Shown: positions 35,561 through 48,693 of the stretch, piece by piece
Numbering within the stretch: the first letter of the stretch is position 1
How the letters are laid out: every line of letters starts with the position of its first letter
NCBI GenBank assembly: GCA_019400425.1
Contig: JAFREE010000009.1
Location: 186,001-250,000, forward strand
Length of the DNA stretch: 64,000 bases
Reading direction: 5' to 3'
From: Hymenochaete sp. R1
Lineage: Eukaryota > Basidiomycota > Agaricomycetes > Hymenochaetales > Hymenochaetaceae
The notes under the pieces: generated by a model
Databases searched by the model: none
What the model was told of the DNA's origin: nothing
Seen by the model: only the letters and a program-made list of their open reading frames with translations
Translations under genes and position numbers: made by a program

Positions 35561-36877
35561 AAAAGACAGTGTGAAATGCAGCACTTGAACATGCGCGATG
35601 CGTGGTGGTTTGCGGAAAAGGTACGTGAAGTGAGGGTGATCGACAGCGACATCCGGCACGGGCAAGCGTTGTTTGAGTCGCTTCGGATGTTCAGCGCTCA
35701 ACACCGAATCCGACAGCTTTGAAAGTCTCTCGGAGGATCGAAACCCTCGTAGGTCGTCAACTATATCTGGACATTGTGGGTGAACAGAAGCGCGGCGGCC
35801 CCCAGAAGGGAAGATTCATTCAGAATCATTCTTCTCAGCGATCCTCCTATCTCGACCGACACAATTCTCGCTTCGGACTCACGGTTCCCAAAATTTGACA
35901 TCCACGATCCAGTTGCTTTGCTCAAGCAATGGCTGAGCGCGGACGCTCAGTGTCGTACTGTAAAGTTGAACTATATCATTTCCAGCAGTACTGAAATGTT
36001 ACATCAACAGAGCTCTTGGTTTCACAAGGCTGGGTTAGATCGCAGAGCTGTCAATCCGATGGACTCTTCGTTTGGCACGAAGGGCAGGCTGAATACGGAC
36101 TCGCCTTTCTTTCCCTCCCCCGAGATGTCCAATGAGCATGGAGCCAGTGGGCAACCTCATTTGCATCATCGACATGCGTTTATCCTTCATCTTCGTCAAA
36201 ATGAAACACATAATGTTCCCTGCCCTCCGACTATCCTGAGATTCCATGTATCTCACCAATCCCCGCACGCGCTGGCTATTTGCGTATTTTGGACTCTAGA
36301 CTTCTCCCGAGCTTCTTTACCATCAAGGACTCTGGCGTATATCGCGTTGTTGAGCGCTCCTCCTCGCCGGTTGATACGCCTCCGTCGATATCTACTACTG
36401 GCATGCTGCAACACCTGATATCTGAGAATACGTTTGGATCCCATCTAAATCATCTTTCCGAATCAGGATCACTTTCGTATCACAATCACTAATTCACCCC
36501 GATGTTTTCCCTATCTCCACCAAGTCCAAGAGATTGATATATCAGCACTGATTTGTTTTCTATGATGGCAAGGGCGTTTCTTTTCCCACCTGCAACGTCT
36601 TGAAATATCTTGTACTCGCGAAACCTGCTATACCTCGCAGTGTGCTATCACTGAGAAATGGCAATACATGACTGATGGAAAGATGAGTATCGATTGCGTC
36701 AATGTGATTGGTACGTCTGCAACAGTATGACCCTAGTATTGATGACTCGGTGTTCGTACTGCAATGGGCATTACTAGTAGGTATTCTAGCCGCTTTCAAA
36801 TTGTGAAATTGAAATCACATATATAATCCCGGACTAACCTGACACAGCGCTGCAGTATTCCTGGATTCCGCCTCCCC
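35561..36877. other. Intergenic region with a possible remnant of the deacetylase gene start
   Basis: About 35715-35780 resembles 30428-30490, the first exon of the deacetylase gene, which would continue the gene order of the intact Mpo1-deacetylase pair. A 214-codon frame at 35774-36418 has no recognisable content and is not accepted as a gene. Confidence 0.35.
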
Positions 36878-38381
36878 ATGACGCCCACACGCGATCTGCA
36901 GCTTGAAGCGTTTGTTGACCTGTCAGCAACGAAACTCCTTACGAGTACGTTCTTACGTTTTTCTTACAACTCAACCGTCTGCACCGTTTTTCGCTCACTA
37001 CAAACAGTCGCAGGCTTCGCCGTCCTAATCTATGATCAGTTTCTCTCGATCAATAATGAAGTTCGCCTCATTTGGAAACCACTAATAAACACAGTGCTTG
37101 GTCGCGTCGGGAGACGTACTGTCAAGTATCAACACCTTCCGAGGATAGTTTATTTCGCCATAAGGTACCCCGCGGTCATAATGTCCGTATTACAGTTATT
37201 CGGTAAGACTTGCTTTGGGGCATCTCAGATGGACTATGTTCACGTTCCCGGTCTTATAGCTTTGTTTCCCGTTAGCGACATGACTGATTCCAAGGTACGT
37301 TTCTTGCTACATGTTTAGCGGAGTGTCTGTCACTTACGACAAAAAACAGTATCAACACTTTCTCTAAGATTCATATTCGTACTCAAATATAAGTTAAGGT
37401 GTCGTATCCTTGGTGCAGTCACTTTCAGCATCAACATCCTCGTAGAGAGTCTCGGTATCCGTGAGTCATTAGTCTTCAAATGAAGCACATTAATACTTAA
37501 CAAAAATATTCACAGTTGCTGTTTGTTACCGATTGTATATTCTATGGGAAATCCCTTGGAAAAAAGTGCGATGGTTCGCAGTGGTGTATCTCATCATCAA
37601 GACAGCCGTCATATCGTTGAGTTTCTCAGCACTCGTGACTTATTCCCGTGAGTACCAGACTTGAATGGGCCCGAACGTCGACTTCACTTCGCCCCCAGAA
37701 CGCACGACGTACAATATCAGCTGTGTGCCGGGCCCAGACCCGCCAATGTACCTTGCGACAGCATATGGTCTTAGTGTAAGCTTTCTATGCACCATAGTGG
37801 TATCCCCCTTGTAACAAGGACTGCACATGCTAGCTCGGCATTGAATTTTCAGCCATCATTCTCTTTTTTCTCAATGCCCTCCACCGCCCTCGATCCGAGT
37901 CCAAGCGGCTTATAGCTATCTTCTACGAAGACGGGCTTCTATTCTTTATTGTGAGTATTGAAGTATTTTTCCCCGTCGGAATTAACTAATCAAATCCTTA
38001 GATTTCTGTCGGTCGGTGGTCTCGGTGTAACTTGAAAGCTATACAGCCTTTATCGACTAATCTACGTCAAATACCTAGTCATGCGTATTACAAATTTAGT
38101 GTACATACACGGATCGGAGTCTAGGGTACGTGCTGTAGCTTTATTGCCCTGTTGACGGCCATCCTGATCGAGACACAGCCAAGCGCCTTTTTGGTAGCTC
38201 AGATGTATGTTCCCACTCCGCTGGCGGTCTTCTTTTTTCACTTGTTCGTTTATTTACAACTCCAACTTGAAATCCCAGATACTCAGGGCAAATGATCTCT
38301 GCGATTTCCTGCAACTCGCTGCTCAACCTCCTCGATCGTGATAATCAACAAAACTATCCCAGCCTTCTCGAGGATATGTAA
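36878..38381 (+). CDS. Multi-pass membrane protein, DUF6533-like
   Basis: Starts MTPTRDLQLEAFVDLSATKLLT; an intron then leads to IAGFAVLIYDQFLSINNEVRLIWK, the diagnostic DUF6533 block. Later exons encode YFAIRYPAVIMSVLQLF, VAVCYRLYILWEIPWKKVRWFAVVYLIIK, AVISLSFSALVTYS, a segment around ISCVPGPDPPMYLATAYGL, and GIEFSAIILFFLNALHR. The final exon probably reads MISAISCNSLLNLLDRDNQQ and ends at TAA 38379-38381. Small introns of 50-60 nt separate the exons. Exon borders in the last third are approximate and I cannot exclude a broken gene there. Function unknown. Confidence 0.6.
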
Positions 38382-39232
38382 AGATCTTAATCCGAGACGG
38401 ATCTTGACGGCGATCACTACATACATATCATAATGACCATGTAGGCTCCCATATGCTGCACTGTTAATATATTCTCGTGGAAATTATAAGAAAGGTTTAT
38501 CAGGCACGTCAATTATACGGGCCGCTAGCAATCATACAGCAAACCGATCGTGAACTTGCGTCTTCTTCGGACCATCATCACCACCGTTCGCATCCACGCA
38601 CAGGTCAAATTTTCAACAGTCGAATCCGCAGAACCATCGTGACCATTTGCGCCTCACTTGGAGTTAGAACGATCGAGATCCCTAGCTCCAACTACAAAAT
38701 AAGTCAAGTTCCCGTTCAGTCCTGAGTCCGGTCGATCGTATCAATTAAGATTTGGACAGGAGGTGCCGCCGAACACCCTCGGAACTATTTTGCTATTTTT
38801 GTTCTTGCGCTGATTTACCAAATGTGGAATTGTTTTCATGATTGTTTGGAATGGTACTACTGCAACGTTTTGACGCGGTCCTGACATGTAACCGGCCGCC
38901 TTTCAGAAAGGTCTCCGTGTGATAGCGTATCTACGCCCACAGACTCGGACCAGATCGATATTGTTGATAGATAGCTACTTGTATCCAGTCTTACTGTCAG
39001 CTGCTGGGGTCGTCTTGTTTAAATCATTTCCTTGCTGCTTTCAGATAAGAGGACGTCGTGATGACCAGTAATAAATTAAATAATATTACAAGTCCTCGAG
39101 CACACACTTGTCTGCGGACTATCATACAAATCATAGATACGTGAATAACGATTCTTGGGTCAAGTTTAAGTTACCGTCTACAGAAATAGTTCACATATCC
39201 CTCAAGTTACCATCCCGGTGCACTTGGGTACT
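38382..39232. other. Intergenic region
   Basis: Between convergent genes. Open frames are short and without recognisable content. Confidence 0.45.
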
Positions 39233-41453
39233 TCACACTTCGGCGAGCTTGTCCTTGCTTCCAGCAGTACTCGCTACGGCACTGTTCGCATGCTGCTGTA
39301 AAGGAATATCAATTTCCCCAGTCCCTGGCGCCTTTTCTTCATCCTTCTTGAGACTCAATCCTTTCATCGGGAGACTGGAAAGAAGCCCGAGGACAGCTAT
39401 GCCGAGAAGCACAAACCACACCCGACGGAGACTGTCTGCGAACGCCACTCGCACCTGCGTTTTGAACGGTTCCTCGAGAGTCGGGATCAAGGGGATGATG
39501 GAGAACGCCACGGCGGTTCCTCCCGGAAATTCCGAGAGAAACTGTGGTGGGAGGCGACTGTTGAGCTGGTTTTGCAGAACAGAACCACCGATGGAGACAC
39601 CGAAGCTCTGCGTTGATAAGTCGGGGCTTTGATCAATAACGGCGTCGAATGAGAATGATTCCAGCAGAACTTATGCTTACCTGGGCAAAGAAACGCACGA
39701 ACATGAAGAAAGCGAGGGCCTGGGGATTCAGGTCGAGGGTTATGGGTGCGAGGATGGGGAAGACGGCACAAGCCAAGACGATGCCCAACCCAGTGGCGCT
39801 GAACAGTTGAAAGCCGACGGTTTTCATGTCGTGAGTGTCTGCGTCCCAAGTCGTGTACAAGCCGCCAGCAATGAGGAGTAAAGCCCAAGCAACGAACAGT
39901 TGCGCACGATAATTTCCTGTCTTTGCTATCATTATGCCAGAAATAATTCCCGGCGGCATGATGAAAAGGCCGGAGGGTAGGGTGAGAACCCCAGAACGAA
40001 TGGGTGATACGTTCCGACAGGCTTGCAAGTACATCGGAAAGTAGTCTACATGAGACGGGCAGAATCAGATAACAAATTTCTTGAGCGCGATCATCGTCAG
40101 GAAAAGACACTCACAATAAAAGATGGTCATGAACATATTTCCAAAGAAAGACTGAAGATATCCACTGATGGACTCGACATTCCTCAAAACTTCAAAAGGA
40201 AGCTAGATGCCCGATCAATGAGGATGGAACTTGAGGACATGCGATGCACCTTACCAGGGGTTCTTCTGGTATTTGTTTGTCGTATATAACAAATGCGACC
40301 AGTCCTACCAATCCCAAGATAAGAGGGGCTAGAACGTTGGCGGAGCTCCTGCAGACACCAAATTAATCAAGACGGGGTCTAAAAATGGTAATCCACACTA
40401 ACCAAGAGAATTGTATGCCTCCCCATGTCATAGCGATAATCACTGCTGCGGAACTAGCAATTACTAAGAAGTTGCCGCTGTTTGCAATGTTACCAAAGGG
40501 ACCAAGCAGGCGTAAGCAGCAATCACTTACACCCAGTCCAAGCGACGCATCTTTTCTTTGAAGGTTCCAAGAGGAGCTTCGATGTTGACAAATAAAATAG
40601 TTAAAATTGCGCATACTGCGCAGAAGGGGAGGTTGATGTCTTCAGAAAGGAAGGGTCAGCCATCCGAAACCATAATAGTGGAATTACGGAGCATCGTACA
40701 GAAAACCCATCTCCATTGCCCTCCTTGAGATAAGGCACCGGCCACAGTCGGCGCAACTCCTGAAGCTACGAAATAAGCGCTGGAAGGAAGACAGTTAGAA
40801 GACCGGTGGGAAAGGGAGTGAAAAAGAGGCCATACATTGCCAAGAATGCGTTGAATATTCCTCGCTCGTGGAGAGGAACGAGATCCGACACGATGATTTG
40901 GGACATCACAGTGAACCCTCCCGACCCGATACCTTGCACTACTGATGGGGAATAAAAGTGTGAGTTTTATGGAAAGAGTAAGAGGCGTGGCTTCTGTTAC
41001 CTCGCGCCCCGATAAGGAAGTTCATATTCGTCGCAGCGCCGCAAAGTGCACTTCCCAGAGAGAAAAGGAAGAGGTGAAGCATTAGCGTAGGCCGCCTACC
41101 CCATACCTATAGACTTAAGTTAGAAGTAGACAAACGCAAAAAAAAATCGTAGTGCATACCCGGGCGAGGGCACCTGTGAAAGGAAGGAATGCTGTTGCAG
41201 AGAGAGCGAACCCCGAACCAATCCATTCGAACTGTTCGCCATGCAAGACCTTGACGATGGTTGGAAGGGCTACGATGATACCAGTCTTGGATTTATTGTT
41301 AGAAAAGCTGCGAAGGATGTGATGAAAATTTAGCGCTGGCTTGCTCACCAAGTCGAGTGCTACGAGGAACGAAGCGATGGTGACGCAGATGATGCACATC
41401 CAGAAACGCAGGTCGCGTTTTGGGTACTCATTCTGCGCGATGGTTGTCTGCAT
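39233..41453 (-). CDS. MFS transporter, DHA2-type multidrug exporter-like (copy 1)
   Basis: A minus-strand gene of about ten exons, from ATG at 41451-41453 to TGA at 39233-39235. Blocks in order: YPKRDLRFWMCIICVTIASFLVALDL, TGIIVALPTIVKVLHGEQFEWIGSGFAL, RVWGRRPTLMLHLFLFSLGSALCGA (MFS motif A), QGIGSGGFTVMSQIIVSDLVPLHERG, WRWVF, NFLVIASSAAVIIAMTWGG, FPMYLQACRNVSPIRSGV, LPSGLFIMPPGIISGIM, GLGIVLACAVFPILAP, SFGVSIGGSVLQNQL and VWFVLLGIAVLGLLSSLPMKGLSLKK. About 14 membrane helices, as in proton-driven DHA2 exporters of drugs and metabolites. A paralog in opposite orientation is at 50971-53179. The start was set by matching the paralog's N-terminus. Confidence 0.85.
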
Positions 41454-43619
41454 GCTTTTCCTCTGGGTTCGGACCTTCGTTGGAACAGTGAAACTTCCGC
41501 TTGAAGCGACCAAAGTACAAATGACCGAAAGGCAATGGTGGTAATAGAAAGACGAGCAGAGCTTAGAGTTAGGGAATAAGGGAAGGGTATTATAAGAGGC
41601 AACGGGCGAAAGGGCAAATCGGACAGAAGAAACGCTGCGGTGCGAAGATACTTGCGAACACGTTATAATCAAGCGCTTGTTGACTACACCCCATTTCAAA
41701 TTCCCTTCTCGGGAACCTGCTGTTCGTATCATCATCAAGACCCGACTCATCTATTGCATCTGTTGGCAGAAAAAGAAACATCAAACGATGGAAGATATAT
41801 CGACCGCATGTTTAAGTTTCTCAACAAAAACAAACGCCAGCTCGCCCTGGAGTCTATACGAAAATCAGTCGGTCAATTGTATAGTTAACGTTCGGAAAGG
41901 AGGTTGTACGCTCACATTTGACATTTGTGACACACACGGTGAACATCAAGAAGGGCTTGTTTAAGTCGGCCCCAAAGTGAACGACAAGATCGGATGATTA
42001 TCAAATCGCCGCATTCAGTCCTTTCTTTCTTTTCAAGATGTAGAACCCTTTTCTTTTCGATGAATGTTTGTTTCGCGAATGGAGAGGAGTTCATGCCATG
42101 GCGGTAATAAAGGAGCACGGGTGATGCTGCTGTTGAACATGAACGGCCGTGTGACTGCCACAGGATTCAGCAAAATGAGCGATGGGAAGCCCCAGTTCTC
42201 TTTCTAACAACACGGATCACAGGAGATCCGCAGATTCACCAGAAGTCGAGTGGACTTTCGTCGAGGTAAGTGGACAAGGCCAGGTTCTCGCAGTTTGCCT
42301 TCACGTTAACGTAGTCTCCGATTTCCCGCCAGACCCCTTTTCCCACTGCAACGAATTAGCCTTACTCTTTGTTATTGGCTTCATGCGACTCACCAGAAGC
42401 AGCGTTTCGTTCAACTTTTAAAGCAATGTTACGAATAGTTTCCCCCGCGGGCCCAACAGAGTTCGCGAACGTCCAAGTCAGTCATTGGAGTCTCAGACTC
42501 AGACTTGATATCTATCCAGCAGCGCACGAAGCAAGAGTCATTTTATGAGAAAAACGTAGTTTCTATTGTCGAGAAAGGCGGGGATGCGAGGAGAACTCCG
42601 CTCTGAAACGTTGAGCGCGAAGAAAGCTTGAGGAAGAGGAAGAGTCTAAGGAGCATCGGCCGCGGGCCTGGTTTGGTGCACGTGGCACGTGCTTTTGCGT
42701 GCCCGACCTCTGTTTGACCGCACGCATATCGATATATAGCTCTGCTTTGTGCTTCTTTACCACCACCAGTATTATTCTCATTCATGGGATGGGACACATC
42801 CATGAAGCAATATAATCAAGTATCTTCGTTTGTCTCAGACGAACATCATCTTCAATGGGAATCTTTTGTGCGACATCCCAACGGATCCTTCTATTTCCGT
42901 GCAGCCTTGCTTGTTTCTTCATGAAGGAGCATAAAGGAAGTCAAGCTTCCCGACAAGCCGGAGGAATTAAAAAGGCGTCAAGTACGCTCTTCTCTCTTCA
43001 CATCTTTCTGCTCGCGAGCTTACCAGTAGGTTACGAATAGTAGACTAAACAGGTAGTCAAATTGACGCTTATGTCTCCCACACGTCGCCTCGGGGGGTAC
43101 GGAAGGGACGTATCTTCTGGTTGAGCGAGATTTTGAGATTAAGTGACGGAGACGGACGTAAGTTAAAAAGTGGCTCCTGATAGCTTTCTTGGTTTCGAAC
43201 CCGCGTTTGTGCTAAGCGCCCGAACTTCACCCAATCCGTCATCGCCGACGTTCCGCATCATCAGGCACTGGGGCAGTCGCATCCCTCCAAGTTGCTTCCA
43301 GGAAAGAATGGTTCCTAGAAACTCTCCAAATGAATGCGGTAGGTGATTTGATTTATTGATCCTATTCTGTCAATAAACTGCGAATTTCATTGAATACTTA
43401 TTGAACGTCTCTAGCTAGGTACACACGATAAGGCCGGAGCTCACCTCAATGTGACTTCGGCAACGGAGCGGCAGCAGCTCAGCCTGGACGCACACACCTG
43501 ACTCTGGACTCCGTCTGCGTTAGAATACCGCGATCATCTCCGCCTTAAAGCCAACACCGAGCAACGTTGTCATCATCTCGGTAGCGTTGTTTCCCCTCTA
43601 CTTTTCCCTCCGCCACCCA
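41454..43619. other. Intergenic region of about 2.2 kb between divergent genes
   Basis: Promoter space of the MFS gene (minus) and the P450 gene (plus). No supported gene; several short frames only. No tRNA despite a B-box-like string near 43190. Confidence 0.45.
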
Positions 43620-45998
43620 ATGCCGTTCAACCTCTTCGTTTTTGCTCTGTGCTGCTTTGTGGTCTACAAGGCAGCGCTTTGGATTAGGTTTCAATTGTCT
43701 GCCCCTTTACGAGCTCTCCGTGGCCCCTCACTCTCGTTTTCATTGCACGGACATCTGCCGGAAATTCGACAGGGAGACGCCGTTGTCAAGGAGGATGGAT
43801 GGGTCGAACGTTACGGAAAAGTCATGCGCTGCCAGGGTTTTCTAGGAGTGAGTAGTATTCTGTGGCACACAGGACTTCAACGTCCTTTTCTGACGTCGGC
43901 TATAGAAGGACGCCTTGCTCACGATGGATACGCGTGCTTTACACCACGTTTTGTCGCGTTCCATGGATTACGAAAAACCTGAACTTTTAAGGAAGGGCCT
44001 TCAAAGGTTGATTGGAACCGGTAAGTAAATGCTCGCTGCCAAAAGTTGTACGCTAAATATTGCTAGGTCTTCTTGTGGCGGAAGGTGATTGGCTCGTAAC
44101 AAGTGTAAACCTAAGTACTGACGTTTACCGGAATACCATAGGTGAGAGGCATAAACAACAGGTGCGGAACTATCTTCAAGTTCGCGCCTGCTCCTGTTTC
44201 ACTCAGAAATCAAAATTTGTAGAGAAGAGTTATGGTAAGCGATTCAACTTTCACTCTTCCCGTGCACCATTACTTATATTGCTCGGAGAACCCGTCTTTT
44301 AGTCCGACCGCCATCAAGGCGCTCATGCCCATTTTCTACGGAAAGGCATTACAGGTTGCGTAGTCCATTTGCAAGTAATACATCAGATTGATACTCAATT
44401 GGAATAGCTTCGCGAAATGTGGAAAGTCGAGCTCTCTTCACACCGGCATGGGACGCGGACTATCGACGTGTTATCTTGGCTTGGACGAGCTGCATTGGAT
44501 ATCATTGGTCTTGCTGGTGTGGATGCTTTTAAGATTTTGTCTAAAACACTCGTTTCTGAACCAAGACCGACTTTAGGGTTTGATTATCAATTCAGTGCTC
44601 TTAACGATAGAGATGAGCCCAACGAGCTTCATGAATCCATGTTCAAGCTTCTCAACGCCAATGGTTCATCGTTCAACTTCTACCAAGTCATCCAGTCCGC
44701 CACTCCTTTTTTACGGGACTTGGTAAGGATGCGTCGACGTTGCTTACCGGCTGGGCTTACATATTCCTCCAAGTCTTCTAGCCTTGGATTAGACGAATCG
44801 GTTGCCCATAACACGATGTTCCAGATAGCGAGGAATCTTTTAAAGGAACGAAAGCAAGATGTAGATAAGCAAACTTTGACGGGGGACACTTTGATATCGG
44901 AACGGAAGGACCTTCTTTCTGCTTTGGTTCAGTCAAATATGGGCGAAGATATACTTGCTTGCCAGCGTATGTCTGATGAAGATGTGATTGCCCGTGAGTT
45001 GCGCCACAAGGTTTGACTTATCATTACGCTAACAGCCGTGTCAGAAATCCCGACGTTTTTAGTCACCGGGCATGAAACTTCAAGGTATGCGCGTTTTTAT
45101 CTCCTCAGTTTCGAGAGTTCGAGTAACACTAATTATAATCTTCTGGCGGGCGAAGCACGGAGACGACCTGGTGCCTATTCGAGCTCGCTAAGCATTCTAA
45201 CGTACAGCAACTCCTTAGGCAGGAGTTGAGTACCGTTTCCTCGGATATGCCCTCTGCTGACGAACTCAACGACCTCCCGCTATTGGATGCCGTCGTTCGC
45301 GAGACTCTTCGCCTCCATCCTGCTATCCCGAACTTGCTGCGAATGGCCCTTCATGACGACGTGATTCCCGTCAAAGAACAATACGTTGACCGAAAAGGTC
45401 GATTGTTGGATAACATCAAGTCCGTTTCCTTTCGAAATTGCCGAGACGAACCCGCTGAACGATGACTTTCTCAGAATCCGTACAGGCGACCTTATTTGTA
45501 TTCCCGTCCTCGCAGTCAACCGATTGAAAGATATATGGGGAGCTGATGCGGACGAGTTCAAGTACGCGCTGTCTTTTTTTCTTCTTTTTCTTTTCTCTCG
45601 TTCCCCTTTAGCATATGCTCATTCTTCTCAGCCCTATGCGCTGGTCGACTCCTCCTGAAGCCTCAAAATCCATCCCAGGAGTCTGGGGCAACTTGCTCAC
45701 TTTCCTCGGCGGATCTCACAGCTGCATCGGGTATCGCTTCGCTTTATACGAGTACGCACGCCTTTAGAAGCTTTCGTTTCGTACACACAATCTGATTTTG
45801 TCGTATAGGATGAAGGCCTTACTTTTCACGCTTCTTCGGACGTTCGAATTTGAACTGGCGTATCCTGCTGATGCATTTGAGAAGAAGTGGATGATTGTGT
45901 CGCGTCCGTATTTGAAATCTGATACGAGCAGCGGAGCACAGATGCCCTTGAATGTCAGATTGAGTAGTTACTCAAAGCAACGCTGCTCTATTGTTTAA
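43620..45998 (+). CDS. Cytochrome P450 monooxygenase
   Basis: About ten exons. The N-terminus is a membrane anchor ([20 protein letters not shown]); an in-frame ATG at 43587 could add 11 residues. Spliced blocks: [97 protein letters not shown] (I-helix oxygen site, HETS in place of the commoner TETT/TETS), [13 protein letters not shown] (ExxR), and [23 protein letters not shown], the haem loop with the cysteine ligand and His in place of the usual Arg, as in several basidiomycete CYP families. The stop is TAA at 45996-45998. It acts at the ER with a P450 reductase; substrate unknown. It lies between two MFS paralogs and beside a thioesterase-like gene. Confidence 0.88.
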
Positions 45999-46218
45999 TT
46001 TTTCGGTATATTCGCATTGACTTCATTAGAAAACGGACTACTTTTCTCATTGGAAGTTTGGACATATCTCTTCAGTTTTTTTTGTAGGGATCGTAGTGGC
46101 ATATCGCTTCATATCCGCGTATTGTCAATTTCTGTAGTTTGATACGATTCATCCCGTCGCTTCTCGTGTTTAATTGGCAGGTTACAAGAAAATAAAATGC
46201 AGATTCCTATTACTCCGA

Positions 46219-47522
46219 TCAAAGATTTGTCTTCGCGCCTTTAAGAGCCTCCTTAAGCAGAGGTTGGAATTCAAAGGGCAGACTGAGCGAAGTCTGATTC
46301 GCTATAGCTAAGCAACGTTGCCCCTTTCTCCACTGTGTATCATTCTCGTCCGTATCCTCTGGCGGAGCAGTCCAAACTTCGATGTACGAATTGTAGCGAC
46401 CATGGGGTTCCTGTATAAAATTTCCACATGAATACATTCCGACCACATTCTTCATGTCGGGTACGAGGCGCAACGGGTACTTAAACTCGATCGAGAGAAT
46501 CAAAGTCGGGTACCATCTTATTCGGAAGTGACAGTGAGATCTTGAAGAAGAAGAGAAACGGATCTGGCACTCACAAGTTGCCCTTCATCGGTGCCAAATC
46601 AGTCGGTAAGAGCTCGGGGAAGGGCTTTGTGATGTCAACAGCGAAGGGCAACATGCTTTCGCGCCAGACTTCGCTCGTGTCCGAAAGTTTCAGCCAGGAA
46701 CCGTATTCGATACCAGGGGGATCCCTGGGCACACTATCGACGTTGCTTTGCTCTGTGTCTGTGGTCCGATTTGCGGGATTATTGACACGGTCGAAAATCG
46801 GGTCTTCTTTAGCTGAGACATGATCTCGGAAGTTGAAAGCTCTACGCAAAGCGGGGGGATACTCGAATCGAGGGCAACCAGGAGGCAACGTTCTATGCGG
46901 GATCCAACGAGCGTACGGTGACGGTGGGACCAAATTCTTTGGGTTTGGATCTTCGCTAAGCGTTCCGAATATAAAATGAGCGGTCATGGTTGCTTTTCCC
47001 TGAGTCATCCAATCAGCTTGGTATCCCTAGTCGGTCGCGCACACACGCACGTTTTGGATCATTTCTGCTTGAAGGTTAGATGTTAGTGCACCGTGTCTGA
47101 CCGTCTCGACCTTTATCTCGAAAGTTGCGGGGGACCGAACGTTGGTCTTGTTGTCGAAATCGAATGCCATCGTAGTACGGAGGAAATGGACAGTCACATG
47201 GATGGGGTCCAAAACTTGAGCGGCGAATATATTTTGGTGTCCCATGCAAGCTTCGACGATGAGACCGACAAGATAACCTAAAAAACACTCAGATGCAAGA
47301 TCTTCAAGCAGGCAACGCATAGGACATGCCTCCGTTAGGCGCGCTTTCATGGGGCGATTAGTCAGTCACTACTGGGAACAAACGAGACGGGAAATGGCAG
47401 GAGACTTACAAGGCTATAGTCCAATCTTTGTCAATGGCGCCGCTCCAGAGACTTTCACTGTGCCCCTCATCTTTGCCGTTCTTCACTTCTTGGACCGAGA
47501 GAGCTTTGCTTAGAGGAGCCAT
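46219..47522 (-). CDS. Thioesterase-like (hot-dog fold) protein
   Basis: Minus-strand exons from ATG at 47520-47522 to TGA at 46219-46221. The first exon gives MAPLSKALSVQEVKNGKDEG...SLWSGAIDKDW; later exons give VPNGG-type spacing into YLVGLIVEACMGHQN, VLDPIHVTVHFLR, ATFEIKVETVRHGALTSNLQAEMIQ, TAHFIFGTL, and a long insert with WIPHRTLPPGCPRFEYPPALRR, ending ILSIEFKYPLRLVP and RCLAIANQTSLSLPFEFQP. This is the pattern of the fungal acyl-CoA thioesterase-like superfamily (PF13622-type double hot dog). The substrate is unknown. The exon ending in CCTAACGGAG is followed by GCATGT, so this intron appears to be GC-AG. It is convergent with the P450 gene. Confidence 0.78.
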
Positions 47523-48693
47523 GACGGAGGTGGGTGAGTTAGGGGTTCGTAGCTGCGTCGGGAAAAGACCCCCAAACCAAACAGATATAGGCGGGTATCA
47601 ATACCGACGGTGATTGCCACATACGCATTATCCCAACACATATACACCTGTCAGTGGATGATTAGGATCATTTGTTTCAATAAGACGTGATGAACTTTTT
47701 TTGCTTACTACTAGTCTCCTCCGGAGATGGTTGTTCTGCTCCTAGATGTGATTGATGAGATATTTAAGTTCATGAGATAGGCTTCTTCTCTAATACGTTG
47801 AGATTATCCGTAAGATGTGGGTGTCGGTGGACTCGGAGAAGGCATGAATAGTTCATTTTAAGCGCTGCCCCAAAGCATCTTGAGAGACACGAGAGGGACT
47901 TTTGAAGTTCTAACCATGGTCCAAATATAATATATAATCAGACTCCGTGGTGCACTAGGAGGAAGCTGAGCACTACTGCTGGTAGTGGTATGAAATTTAA
48001 AAAAAAGAATCTCGTCGACGAACGCTAAGAGAAATTAGTAATTACTCTTTTTGGAGGTGATCGACGCTCTTCTTCGGCGCCTGCCAATGCCGGTGCAATT
48101 TGAAGTGCACCCAGTTAGTAACTCTTATCATCTTCGGTCTTTGAAACTTCCTTGAACGTTGCGACAGTATCTTACCTGGAGTGTCTTAGGATTGGGAACA
48201 TTAGTGTGGGTAGGACTCTTACCGAGCATGCTATCGTGATGTTTCTAGGCATACACTATAGTATCACCATACCATTTTCTCATCGAATTGCGATACTAGT
48301 ATGTGACCATGGGAACTTCATGATTCTTATGAGTGACGCTCGTTCGGCGACTCCGGGATTGTGGAGACCATGGTGGTAAGTTCTACTTGATACGTTCGGG
48401 ATAATATGCTGACCACAGCCATAACCGTTCCAAACCAGGTAAATCAAGTAGATGATCAGATTTAGAGCGTCGTCTCCTAGATGCTTCTGTTACTGGTACA
48501 GCGCTCGGCCAACCCTGCAATCTGGCGGAGCTTAGTCGCATCTCCAGGATCTCTTTATCTCGGTCAGTTCTCATAAGAGAACAGGTGTTAGCTTGTTGAG
48601 CCCAGGCAATAAGAAGATACACAGGTGTGCCGTTCCCTCACTTGGTTCCTCCTTTCCGACATTCATCCTCACACAACTGTTCATTGAGCCAAT
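47523..48693. other. Intergenic region
   Basis: Divergent promoter space of the thioesterase-like gene and the membrane-protein gene at 48694. No supported coding frame. Confidence 0.45.

Noticed and set aside
35774..36418. 214-codon open frame
   Set aside because: No domain, odd composition, an overlapping open frame on the other strand and no conserved start; its beginning overlaps a probable remnant of the deacetylase gene.
43170..43230. tRNA-like B box (GGTTTCGAACC)
   Set aside because: The flanking bases do not form a T-stem or acceptor stem and no A box lies at the right distance on either strand.
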